A stretch of DNA of 50,245 bases, taken from contig NZ_FMXA01000014.1 in assembly GCF_900103425.1 (NCBI RefSeq), forward strand, positions 1 to 50,245. Direction: 5' to 3'. The position numbers were made by a program, and so were the translations under genes. Each line of letters starts with the position of its first letter. Position 1 is the first letter of the stretch. Of the stretch, positions 15,512 to 24,190 are shown piece after piece. Source of the DNA: Dialister histaminiformans (lineage in GTDB: Bacteria > Bacillota > Negativicutes > Veillonellales > Dialisteraceae). The notes under the pieces are model-generated. The model saw only the letters and a program-made list of their open reading frames with translations. It ran no database searches and was not told the DNA's origin.

Positions 15512-18500
15512 CTAGAAATTAAAGCTCCAGTCCGCTCCTACATACTTATCATGTTCACTATTATACCACGCGGAAACCCCCAGGCGGTTTTTCAGATTAT
15601 AGTAAAAACCAAGACTGTTCTGTTCGTTATTAATTCCTGTAGTAACCGTAAGCATAAAATCATTAAACAGATATTTACCAATCTTTATATAGTAATAGCT
15701 GTCATTCTGCTTTAAATCACTTTCATACCCTTCATTCAGGCTGGAGGTCACACTGATATAATCCAATCCTATGGTCTGTTTGAGGTAATCCTGTACCCCG
15801 CTGTTAAATACCATCTGCAGTCCTGCATTAAACAGCGCCCCCTGTACCGCATCATTATCCGGACTGGATGGATCAGAATGTACCGTAAGCAATGTAACAA
15901 TCTGAGAATCATTCAATGCTGGCTCACTGTTCAGTTCAAATCGGAAAGCCCCTGGAGGTCCGGAAAGCTTCATATCTACAGTGTAATGGCCCACCTTGGT
16001 TCCCGCCGCCAGATTTATCACTGGCAGGATGGAATCAGGCACTCCGCCCCAGATAGCGTATCCATCAGTCACATTAAATTCATTGGAAAGATAATGGATC
16101 GTACCATTCAGTACATTGACGCGTCCAGATGATATCGGTGCAGACAGCGGTCCTATAATCTTAATATTTCCTTTGATTGCCAGATCATAAAGCATACTGT
16201 TATAGAGCTTCACATTGTCTCCAATCTGTATATCCAGATTGGTATTTACAGGCAATGAACCATCACCGGATTCAAAGGATAATGGAATATCCACTGTGGC
16301 GTCATGAATCGATACAGTTCCTTTAATTCCCGGTTTGCCAAACATCTCAGCAATAGTCAGATCGGTATCCAGTGCCCCATTATAATAGGTAGACTGAATG
16401 GCAGGTGCATGCACCTGAACGGTTCCTTCATAGCTGGTCAGGCTACCCTTATCCCAGCTCGTTTTCCCGGTAATCGCTGCCGTGCCGCCCCCAAGGACCG
16501 ACTGCAGATTCAAATCTGCTGATTTGCCATTTAACTGAATCTGCCCTGAAATACCGGTAACGGCTTCCTTCATGCTTTCTATCATCATGGAACCATCGGA
16601 GATGGCAATACCCCCGTTAAGCTCAGGATCAGTCCAGGGCCCGGTTACCTTAACATGTCCCTTTATGGGTCCTTCCGCTGAGGTAACCGCATTGGTAAGC
16701 ATAGCCAGAATGTTAAGATCTGCATTATCCAGATTAATATCCAGATTCATGGGAGCCGCATTTGCCGTATTTACCCTGGTGAATGCATTAATTGGCATGG
16801 TACCGTACATAGTGGCCTTATAGGGGCCCTTTACAACCAGACCATGCTGGATAAATACCTTCCCCTGGGTAATCAGCCCCATAACTGACATGGAATCAAA
16901 TCCAGTGCCGTTATAGGAAGGATTATCAACACCAATGGAAATTTCCGCATTGGGTTTATCCTTTGTTCCTGACAGTTTTATCCCTGCCGTCAGGCTGCCA
17001 TCCAGCTGAACATCTTTCCGCCCCAGAACCTGTGGTACCCAGGACAGATTCATATCCTTTGCTGCCATTTGAATATCCAGGCCCCCCTGAGGCGTAGTAG
17101 CCCCCTCAGCAGCCAGAAGTCCCGTCCCTACAGGTATGCGTAACTGACGAATAGTCAACGCTCCATTTCTATAGGACAGATCTATCTTTCCATCCGCAAT
17201 CGGCTGATTTCCCAGATTCCCTTTACTGATAGTGGCGGCAATATCTCCATTTGGATGTTCTATAGAGCCGGTAATATTCATAGCACCACTCATAATCCCT
17301 GATACGTTCTGAACAGGAACCTGAAGTATTTTGGCCGCCTCTGCCATATCCCAGTCAGTAAACTGCAAGTGACCGTCTATGCCCATATTGGTCAAATTGA
17401 TACTGCCTTTCCAGGTAAAATCACCGCTTCCCTGTTTAAACATGCCATTAGTAACAGAAATGACATGATTTGCATAGTCAATATCCGCATTAACCAGTCC
17501 CATATAAGCTTCCCCTATGCGGATAGACCGGCTTTCCACATGTCCGCCAAATATGGGATTACTGAGACTGCCAGTGACCTGCCCACGAAGAGTAATCTTA
17601 CCATCCACTTGATTGTTTAACAGAATACGACCAGCATCGACATCTACCAGTTCCACATGCATGTCAATGGCCTTTTCTGAAGCTGTCCCCTGAACTGAGG
17701 CCGTTCCTCCATAAGCGTTTCCCAGGCCATTGGATATGCTGAGTACCCCATCTTTAAAGGAATAATCGGCGCCAATGCTCTGATACAGCTGACCCATAAC
17801 CGAGCCATTCCAGGCCAGAATTTCCCCTGTAACCACCGGATTCTTCAATGTTCCCGTAATGGTCATATTGTTGTTTACGTATCCGGTAATCGGATAGGAC
17901 ATCCCTGCCAACATCAGAACCTGTTCTGCCCGGATATTCTGAGACTTAACCTTCAGATTTAATGAAGACTGAGCGTTGAATCCCAGCATACCGGAAATTT
18001 CATGACTCCCTTCACGGGTATTCCAGCGCAGATTGTCTATACGCGCACCGTTCCGGTCCAGTGTAAGACTGCCGGATATATCAGTAAACTCCATACCCTT
18101 TATGGATCCATCAGACGCATATATGCTGCCCTGATATACCGGAGATTTCATGGTACCGGTAATCCGGCCATGGAGAGATGCCACCCCGGACATAGCTACC
18201 CCGGCCACATGGGATACTCCCTTTAACGATATACGTTCCGCATCCACCAGAAGATTCATCTGGCGGTCAGATGCCATTCCGGAAATATGGAATGCCCCCT
18301 GTCCGGAAAGACCATCTGCAGAAATAATATTCCATATATTTCCCGCCTTGGTCACATTAGCTGATATCCTGTCTGCCTGCATTCCCTGATAGGTAAATCG
18401 GCTGGCATTTATCACTGCATTAAGATTATTTCCGAATAAAGTAACGGATCCGGTCACGGCTCCGACGGAAGCCCCATGCCCTTTAATCTGTGTACCGCTA

Positions 18501-19888
18501 AAGCGGCCATATGCAGAATCCAGGTGCGGAGTACCTCCGGAAAGTGTACCTTCTGCCTGAATCTGTCCGGACAGTATACCACTGACACCATAAGAGCGTG
18601 CCAGGGTTCCTATATCCGCATTATGGGCAATGACATTGACTGAGAATTTTCCGCTATGCATAGCATAGCTTCCTGTCCCATCCAGAGAGCCATTTCCAAG
18701 CTGACCATGGAAATCAGAAAGAGTCAGTTTTTCTCCATCCCATAAGAAAGCTCCCTGCCCTTTTTTCAGATGTACTCCCTGAACACTGATGTCTGAGCCG
18801 GAAACTCGGCCGCTGGCAGACAGTTTATCTGTGGTTCCATATACGTGTACAGTCCCATTTACCCTGCCGCTGGCAGACTGACCTGGAAGAAGTGCTGCCA
18901 GGTCTATATCCTGTCCACGGAAACTGCCATCTACAGATGTTGACTTTCCCCAGTCTGCGGAGAGTCTGCCCTTAATGGCCTGTCCGTTAACCTGCATTGA
19001 CAGCGTATGGATTCCCGCGTGACCGTTGAATACATCAAAGTCCGCATAGCCGCCGGAGAAACGATAATTCTTATACCGCCCGCCTGCATCATTAATCTGT
19101 GCGGAAGCATGAAGGGAAATGGTTCCATTTCTGTTCCAGAGATGGCCTTTCTGTACAAAAAGCTTTCCCTGTTCTATGTGAAGATCGTTCATGGCTTCCG
19201 GATAGGATATGCCCAGCTGATAAATCAAAGTCAGTGGAAGACCATCCGCTGTCACTTCTCCATCATAGTGACTGGAATCTTTATAATTGAAATCCATACG
19301 GGTCAGCGCCTTTTCTACCTGTCCGGTAAAGGCTCCGTGGATAATCTGCGCATCATCCCAGCGCAGCTGGCCATTCAGGGAAGAAACATGTACAGCTGAA
19401 CCGGCTGCCGGTACAGCAAGCACACTTCCGTCATGAATGAGGACCCGGCCATAAAATCTGGAAGCCGGTGTACTGTTATCCACAATAATCAGATGAGAGA
19501 CGTTCCAGCCCTGTTCTCCATCTTTATATACCTGAACTGCCGGTTTGTCAGCCACAATGCTGGTAATGGCAGCCAGGGTATCTCTGTCATCAAAAAAAGA
19601 GCGCATTAAAGCACACACAGACCAGTTGACTGTTAATTGAGGCGACTTTAAGACATCCCTCCCTTTTTTATCCTTTACATCCAGCTCATTAATTCGGATA
19701 TCAAGGCCAGGGGTCAATTCCATAGACTGCCATGTAAGCTGTCCATTAATTTTTTTCTTTGCTGTCGATGCCACCGCCTCATTAATTGCAGGAACTGCAT
19801 AATAATGAGCCAGTACACCGGTCAACAGTGCCAGTACTACAAGTATGGCACTCAAAATCCCCAATCGCTTAATCCATGTGTGCTTCAA
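15512..19888 (-). CDS. tamB: Translocation/assembly module TamB (DUF490 family)
   Basis: TamB is a very long periplasm-spanning protein that links inner and outer membranes; in other diderms it is implicated in outer-membrane protein insertion and phospholipid transport. The 1458 residues include an N-terminal signal anchor (about 8-28), an AsmA-like start (ELTPGLDIRINELDV), a long body of repeated beta strands with recurring ISGxM/GSIxG patterns, and the conserved C-terminal DUF490 block (about 1130-1458) ending in ADWSFNF. The dominant repetitive beta structure fits the known lipid-groove (taco) fold. The TolC gene lies upstream and the sigma gene follows nine bases after its stop. No TamA gene is present; BamA would be the likely outer-membrane partner. 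Confidence 0.95.
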   Translation of the reverse strand: MKHTWIKRLGILSAILVVLALLTGVLAHYYAVPAINEAVASTAKKKINGQLTWQSMELTPGLDIRINELDVKDKKGRDVLKSPQLTVNWSVCALMRSFFDDRDTLAAITSIVADKPAVQVYKDGEQGWNVSHLIIVDNSTPASRFYGRVLIHDGSVLAVPAAGSAVHVSSLNGQLRWDDAQIIHGAFTGQVEKALTRMDFNYKDSSHYDGEVTADGLPLTLIYQLGISYPEAMNDLHIEQGKLFVQKGHLWNRNGTISLHASAQINDAGGRYKNYRFSGGYADFDVFNGHAGIHTLSMQVNGQAIKGRLSADWGKSTSVDGSFRGQDIDLAALLPGQSASGRVNGTVHVYGTTDKLSASGRVSGSDISVQGVHLKKGQGAFLWDGEKLTLSDFHGQLGNGSLDGTGSYAMHSGKFSVNVIAHNADIGTLARSYGVSGILSGQIQAEGTLSGGTPHLDSAYGRFSGTQIKGHGASVGAVTGSVTLFGNNLNAVINASRFTYQGMQADRISANVTKAGNIWNIISADGLSGQGAFHISGMASDRQMNLLVDAERISLKGVSHVAGVAMSGVASLHGRITGTMKSPVYQGSIYASDGSIKGMEFTDISGSLTLDRNGARIDNLRWNTREGSHEISGMLGFNAQSSLNLKVKSQNIRAEQVLMLAGMSYPITGYVNNNMTITGTLKNPVVTGEILAWNGSVMGQLYQSIGADYSFKDGVLSISNGLGNAYGGTASVQGTASEKAIDMHVELVDVDAGRILLNNQVDGKITLRGQVTGSLSNPIFGGHVESRSIRIGEAYMGLVNADIDYANHVISVTNGMFKQGSGDFTWKGSINLTNMGIDGHLQFTDWDMAEAAKILQVPVQNVSGIMSGAMNITGSIEHPNGDIAATISKGNLGNQPIADGKIDLSYRNGALTIRQLRIPVGTGLLAAEGATTPQGGLDIQMAAKDMNLSWVPQVLGRKDVQLDGSLTAGIKLSGTKDKPNAEISIGVDNPSYNGTGFDSMSVMGLITQGKVFIQHGLVVKGPYKATMYGTMPINAFTRVNTANAAPMNLDINLDNADLNILAMLTNAVTSAEGPIKGHVKVTGPWTDPELNGGIAISDGSMMIESMKEAVTGISGQIQLNGKSADLNLQSVLGGGTAAITGKTSWDKGSLTSYEGTVQVHAPAIQSTYYNGALDTDLTIAEMFGKPGIKGTVSIHDATVDIPLSFESGDGSLPVNTNLDIQIGDNVKLYNSMLYDLAIKGNIKIIGPLSAPISSGRVNVLNGTIHYLSNEFNVTDGYAIWGGVPDSILPVINLAAGTKVGHYTVDMKLSGPPGAFRFELNSEPALNDSQIVTLLTVHSDPSSPDNDAVQGALFNAGLQMVFNSGVQDYLKQTIGLDYISVTSSLNEGYESDLKQNDSYYYIKIGKYLFNDFMLTVTTGINNEQNSLGFYYNLKNRLGVSAWYNSEHDKYVGADWSFNF

Positions 19889-19934
19889 CAGTAGGCGCTC
19901 CCCACTCGTATATTAAATTTGACTATCAGCGGAA

Positions 19935-21401
19935 TTACTTAACAGTTGTTTCCGTATGAATAACTGCAGGAATCCCCATAGCATTTTCAAGAGTTGCCAG
20001 TCCGATATTGTAATCGTACAGGGCGGTAATATAATTGGTTCTCGCCTGGTTCAGCTGCAGCTGAGCATCCAGTACGTCCAGGTTGATACCTACACCTGAT
20101 GCATAGCGAACTGTAGCAATCTTATAAGCTTCTTCTGCTTCTGCCACTGCTGCTTCGGTGGCACGGATCTTTTCCTTAGCAGAGAAAACATTCAGATAAT
20201 CCTGGCGAACTTCCAGTTCAATACTTTCTCTGGACTTAAGAAGTGTTTCTTCCGCTGTCTTTAGATCAGCCTTTGCTTCCCGGATTTTGGCATCAGTTGC
20301 CCCGCCGTCAAAAATTGACCAGCTTAAGCCACCACCGACACTCCAGCCTTCATGCTTGAATCCCGGGAAATCGTCATCATTCCAGCTGTATCCACCGGTA
20401 AGTGCTACTGTCGGCATATATCCGGCTCTGGCAATACGGACAGCTTCTTCCGCCATCTTTACGTTATAATCTGCCTGTACAAGTTCCCAGCGGTACTTTT
20501 CCGCCATAGCAATTGCCTGTTCCATGGTAATGGTGATGTCAGGCTGTGGAAAGTGCTTATCCGTTGGGGTCAGTTTGGTATTCATGGGAATACGCATAAC
20601 ATTATTCAGATTAGCTTCCGCTACATCCCGTGTATTCTTTGCAGAAATATCAGCTTCCTTGGCATTAGCCAGAGACACATTAGATGACAGCACATCCAAC
20701 TTGGCTACAATACCTGCATTAAACTGCTGTTTTACGTTGGACAGATGTCCAGCCAGATTAGACACAGATTCATCCGCTACATCGGCCAGGTTGATAGCTT
20801 CCAGCCACTGATAGTATGCCTTTGTCGCAGACAGCTTGGTTGCTGCTTCCTGCTGGTATACAGCTACATTAGCCGCATCTTCTGCATAGCGTGCTGAATC
20901 AATGGCACCTTCTACAGCACCACCGGTCCAGATTGGCCAGGTTACATTGATTCCATTGCTGTAAGAATTGGAAATAACTTTGACTGTCTGATTTGTCTTG
21001 GCTCTGCCGCCCTTCCAGTCATAGGAAACCTGCGGATTCTTGCCTGCAGCCGCTTCACTGACCTGAGCTTTAGCCTTTTCCAGTGCGTATTCAGAAAGTC
21101 GGATATCTCTGTTGTTATTAAGAGCTGTAGTAACTGCACCCTTCAGATCGATGTTGAGTGCCTTTGCAGCCGGAGCCTTTACTGCGGTTACATCTTCTGT
21201 TCCCAGATTCTTGGCGAGCAGACGATTGGTAAAGTCCACTTTACGGGCAGCTTCTTTTTCTGCAGCATCATTCTTCAATGCTCTGCTGGTAATAGCCGGA
21301 TCTGTAGTTGTGCGTACAGAATCTGCGGCCATAACGTTAAATCCGGCCCCTAAGGACAATATCACTGCTGATGCAAGTACTGCATATCTTTTCTTATTCA
21401 T
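19935..21401 (-). CDS. tolC: TolC-family outer membrane protein
   Basis: This 488-residue protein has a signal peptide (cleavage near VMAA, about 25) and two outer-membrane-efflux repeats (about 85-280 and 285-480), each with long Ala/Glu-rich helices and short barrel strands, the TolC plan. The repeated signature is seen as ALNNNRDIRLSEYALEKAK in the first half and AIAMAEKYRWELVQADYNVK in the second. Trimeric TolC forms an outer-membrane exit duct for efflux pumps or type I secretion. No inner-membrane pump or HlyD-type adaptor gene adjoins it. It is 28 bases after mlaD and 46 before tamB, so is part of the same transcription unit. Confidence 0.92.
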   Translation of the reverse strand: MNKKRYAVLASAVILSLGAGFNVMAADSVRTTTDPAITSRALKNDAAEKEAARKVDFTNRLLAKNLGTEDVTAVKAPAAKALNIDLKGAVTTALNNNRDIRLSEYALEKAKAQVSEAAAGKNPQVSYDWKGGRAKTNQTVKVISNSYSNGINVTWPIWTGGAVEGAIDSARYAEDAANVAVYQQEAATKLSATKAYYQWLEAINLADVADESVSNLAGHLSNVKQQFNAGIVAKLDVLSSNVSLANAKEADISAKNTRDVAEANLNNVMRIPMNTKLTPTDKHFPQPDITITMEQAIAMAEKYRWELVQADYNVKMAEEAVRIARAGYMPTVALTGGYSWNDDDFPGFKHEGWSVGGGLSWSIFDGGATDAKIREAKADLKTAEETLLKSRESIELEVRQDYLNVFSAKEKIRATEAAVAEAEEAYKIATVRYASGVGINLDVLDAQLQLNQARTNYITALYDYNIGLATLENAMGIPAVIHTETTVK

Positions 21402-21429
21402 TCTTTATTTCCATCCCTTCTTCAGAGTC

Positions 21430-22578
21430 TCAATATGTATAACCCAAACCAATATATTCCCCGCCACCTTCACGGCTATGCGGCAGAATGGACTGCCCCA
21501 CCACTGAAATATTCGGTGAGAATTCATATCCACCGCGGAGACGGATTGTTAAATCATTGGGATCATATAAATCTGTGTTAAATTTCCATCTTCCGTTTCT
21601 GTAGGCTGCACCACCGCCGATTTTATCGCGGATAATGCCTCCATAGAAATCAAAACTTCCTCGTTTCTGTCCTAATGAAGCATCCAGAAGAGAACCGTTT
21701 CCCAGAGACTCTATTCCCAGCTGGAAAAACCTGTCTCCACCAAATTTCACACTGAAATCCGGTGAAAATTCATTGTCTTTAACATTATATAACATGGAAG
21801 CGTCAGCCGACAAATTATCTCCACTCATGAAATTGTTTAATTTTCCGGACATCTGTGCCGCTTGAGAAGATAGCGACCTCGCGTTTGCCGATGTAGCTGC
21901 CAGGTTGTCCAGAATCGTCCTTGCATCGCTGACCGCCTTACCATCTCCATTAAACTGACGAAGCATGGCATTCATCTGCTGTGTCATCCCATCCACCTGA
22001 TGAGCTATGGCAATTCCCTGTGCAGTAATGTTGGCCAGATTCTGTGTCATCGTGTCCACATTAGCCAGAGTACTCTTGACTGACCCCTGTGCTTTTGGAT
22101 CCGCCACAATGGTATTCAAGCCATCCATCATGGTCTGCGCCGAATCCATCAGCTTGTTCATCTTCCCCATAGCAGCATTCATCGACCCGCCGGAATCCCC
22201 CTGTATAGCCATTCCCGGGCCCAGGTACCCTTCACTCAATGTACCTCCGGTAACTCTGACAATTTTTCCACCCATAATACTGCTGTCCTGAATGGAAAAT
22301 TCCGCATCTTTAGGAATCTGTGTACCCTCATACAGCCGGAGGGATAAAACAGCCTGTCCATCTTTCACCGCAATGCTGTCAACCCGGCCTACTTCAACTC
22401 CGGCATACTGAATGGAGCTGCCCGGCTCTATGCCTTCTGCGTCTTCAAAATACCCGGTGACATCAAATCCCTTGTTCCCAAAAAGAACTACATTACCAAG
22501 CTCAACCATCATCCCGGAGAACAGAGCAATGCCGGCCAATGCAAACGCGCCTACTTTGGCTTCTGTAGACCATTTCAT
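21430..22578 (-). CDS. mlaD: MCE-family lipid transport protein MlaD
   Basis: MlaD binds phospholipid in the periplasm as part of the MlaFED ABC transporter that moves lipids between the membranes. The 382-residue protein has an N-terminal transmembrane helix (about 8-28) then one MCE domain (about 37-115, GYFEDAEGIEPGSSIQYAGVEVGRV). It extends well past the short E. coli MlaD: a helical, Gln-rich region (about 130-240) and a C-terminal beta-rich part (about 255-382) ending in ..GEYIGLGYTY, which looks like strands of an outer-membrane or barrel-like domain. The ATG overlaps the mlaF stop by four bases. Confidence 0.9.
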   Translation of the reverse strand: MKWSTEAKVGAFALAGIALFSGMMVELGNVVLFGNKGFDVTGYFEDAEGIEPGSSIQYAGVEVGRVDSIAVKDGQAVLSLRLYEGTQIPKDAEFSIQDSSIMGGKIVRVTGGTLSEGYLGPGMAIQGDSGGSMNAAMGKMNKLMDSAQTMMDGLNTIVADPKAQGSVKSTLANVDTMTQNLANITAQGIAIAHQVDGMTQQMNAMLRQFNGDGKAVSDARTILDNLAATSANARSLSSQAAQMSGKLNNFMSGDNLSADASMLYNVKDNEFSPDFSVKFGGDRFFQLGIESLGNGSLLDASLGQKRGSFDFYGGIIRDKIGGGAAYRNGRWKFNTDLYDPNDLTIRLRGGYEFSPNISVVGQSILPHSREGGGEYIGLGYTY

Positions 22579-23339
22579 CCTCTGTCACCTCCTGTATGGG
22601 AATCTTCTGTCAGAGATCCCCGTCCCTGAATAAACTGCTGAACTGTCGGATCGTCTGAATTCCTGATTTCCTCAGGCTTTCCTATAAATCGGAACTGCCC
22701 CTTATACAGAAATGCAATCCGGTCTGCCACATAATACGCAGACTTCAAATCATGGGTTACTACCACACTGGTTACGTGCATAGTTTCCTGCATACGCTTA
22801 ATCAGCGCGCTGATGTCCGTCGACCGAATCGGATCGAGCCCGGCAGTCGGTTCATCATACAGGATAATTTCCGGATTCAGCGCGATGGCCCTGGCCAGAC
22901 TTACCCTTTTTTTCATGCCGCCTGACAAACTGGCCGGCATAAGGGATTCTGTACCATCCAATCCTACCAGGTGAAGTTTTTCCCTGACTATGGAATCAAT
23001 TTCCGCTTCAGAAAAATGTCCATGATGGCGAAGTCCAAAAGCTACGTTTTCCCTGACCGACATGGAATCAAACAATGCGGAGTACTGGAATACCATGCCC
23101 ATGTGTATCCGCTCTCTGTTTAATTCGTCTTCATTCATCCGGGTAATATCCTGTCCATTGACCATCACACGTCCACTGTCGGGGCGAAGTAAGCCGATAA
23201 TCATCTTAAGGAGTGTGGATTTCCCGGAGCCGGAAGCTCCCAGGATAACCATCGTTTCTCCTTTTCCCACGGATAGACTTACATCCCGGAGTATTTGTCT
23301 TGTGCCGAAGGACTTACTTACATGTTCAACACTAATCAA
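22575..23339 (-). CDS. mlaF: Phospholipid transport ABC ATPase MlaF
   Basis: The 254-residue cytoplasmic ATPase drives MlaFED. Walker A is GASGSGKST (residues 34-42), the ABC signature LSGGMKKRV (138-146), Walker B IILYDEPTAGLDP (158-170), followed by a switch histidine in VVTHDL. The C-terminal extension with LTEDSHTGG is short. Sequence style matches MlaF/MkI-type import or lipid-transport ATPases. The gene overlaps mlaD by four bases and follows mlaE by 14 bases, so all three are translated together. Confidence 0.94.
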   Translation of the reverse strand: MISVEHVSKSFGTRQILRDVSLSVGKGETMVILGASGSGKSTLLKMIIGLLRPDSGRVMVNGQDITRMNEDELNRERIHMGMVFQYSALFDSMSVRENVAFGLRHHGHFSEAEIDSIVREKLHLVGLDGTESLMPASLSGGMKKRVSLARAIALNPEIILYDEPTAGLDPIRSTDISALIKRMQETMHVTSVVVTHDLKSAYYVADRIAFLYKGQFRFIGKPEEIRNSDDPTVQQFIQGRGSLTEDSHTGGDRG

Positions 23340-23353
23340 GATAACTCCTATTC

Positions 23354-24118
23354 TCAGAACAATACGGATGACAGCAGATAATTAGCTGCAAATAACATAA
23401 CGATAGAATATACTACCGACTGTGTGGTTGCCTTGCCAACCCCTTCTGCCCCTGCGTCACAGGTCATCCCACGGTCACACCCCACCAGAGCCACAATCAT
23501 GCCAAATATCACCGATTTAATGATACCGGCCGATATATCTTCCGTTCCACAGAAAACCTGAATGGAATGGAAAAAGGTGTAGGCGGAAACCCCATCTTTT
23601 AACGCGGCAACCAGCATGGCTCCTACAATACCGATTGCCACCCCAAATACATTAAGTACGGGAAGCATGGTCATACAGGCCACCATTCTGGGCACCACCA
23701 GATAGGCCACAGGATTGACTGCCATACAGCGAAGGGCATCAATCTGTTCCGTAACCCGCATGGTCCCCAGTTCAGCCGTAATGGCCGCGCCGCATCGGCC
23801 GGCCAGCACTACGCCGCAGAGAACCGGTCCTAACTCTCTTCCCATGGCTATGGTTACAATCCCGCCGATGGAAAAAGCGGCTCCATATTTAGTAAGTACA
23901 CCGGCCATCTGTACGGAAAGTACCATCCCTGTGAAAAGGAGAGTCAACGCGACAATGGAAAAAGATTTTACCCCCAGGTCAAGACTCTGTTTTGCGGTCT
24001 CATGAAAACTGATTTTCGGCAGTTGTTTCACTGCGGCAACAAAAAGAAGGATAATCGCACCCAGCTGATCGAATATCCCCAGCGTCTTTCTGCCAAGCCA
24101 TTCCAGCATTTCCATCAT
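23354..24118 (-). CDS. mlaE: Phospholipid transport permease MlaE
   Basis: MlaE is the integral inner-membrane permease of the MCE-type lipid transporter. The 254 residues have the typical five to six hydrophobic segments, the family's GRCGAAITAELGTMRVTEQIDALRCM block (about residues 128-153) and PRMVACMTMLPVLN. GGGAGGG lies ten bases before the first of two adjacent ATGs. It opens the run of outer-membrane genes, behind an extended -10 promoter. The MlaC shuttle and MlaA lipoprotein genes are not in the window, so the extended MlaD may bridge the gap. Confidence 0.94.
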   Translation of the reverse strand: MMEMLEWLGRKTLGIFDQLGAIILLFVAAVKQLPKISFHETAKQSLDLGVKSFSIVALTLLFTGMVLSVQMAGVLTKYGAAFSIGGIVTIAMGRELGPVLCGVVLAGRCGAAITAELGTMRVTEQIDALRCMAVNPVAYLVVPRMVACMTMLPVLNVFGVAIGIVGAMLVAALKDGVSAYTFFHSIQVFCGTEDISAGIIKSVIFGMIVALVGCDRGMTCDAGAEGVGKATTQSVVYSIVMLFAANYLLSSVLF

Positions 24119-24152
24119 GCGCTTTTTCCCTCCCTTTTATTGCTTATAGACC

Positions 24153-24161
24153 AGTATAACA
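24153..24161 (-). promoter_or_regulatory. Extended -10 promoter of mlaE operon
   Basis: TGTTATACT on the minus strand lies 35 bases before the mlaE start, with no convincing -35. It is the best candidate for the start of the outer-membrane operon. Confidence 0.5.
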
Positions 24162-24190
24162 AATATCATAAAAAATAGATAGCAGACTAT

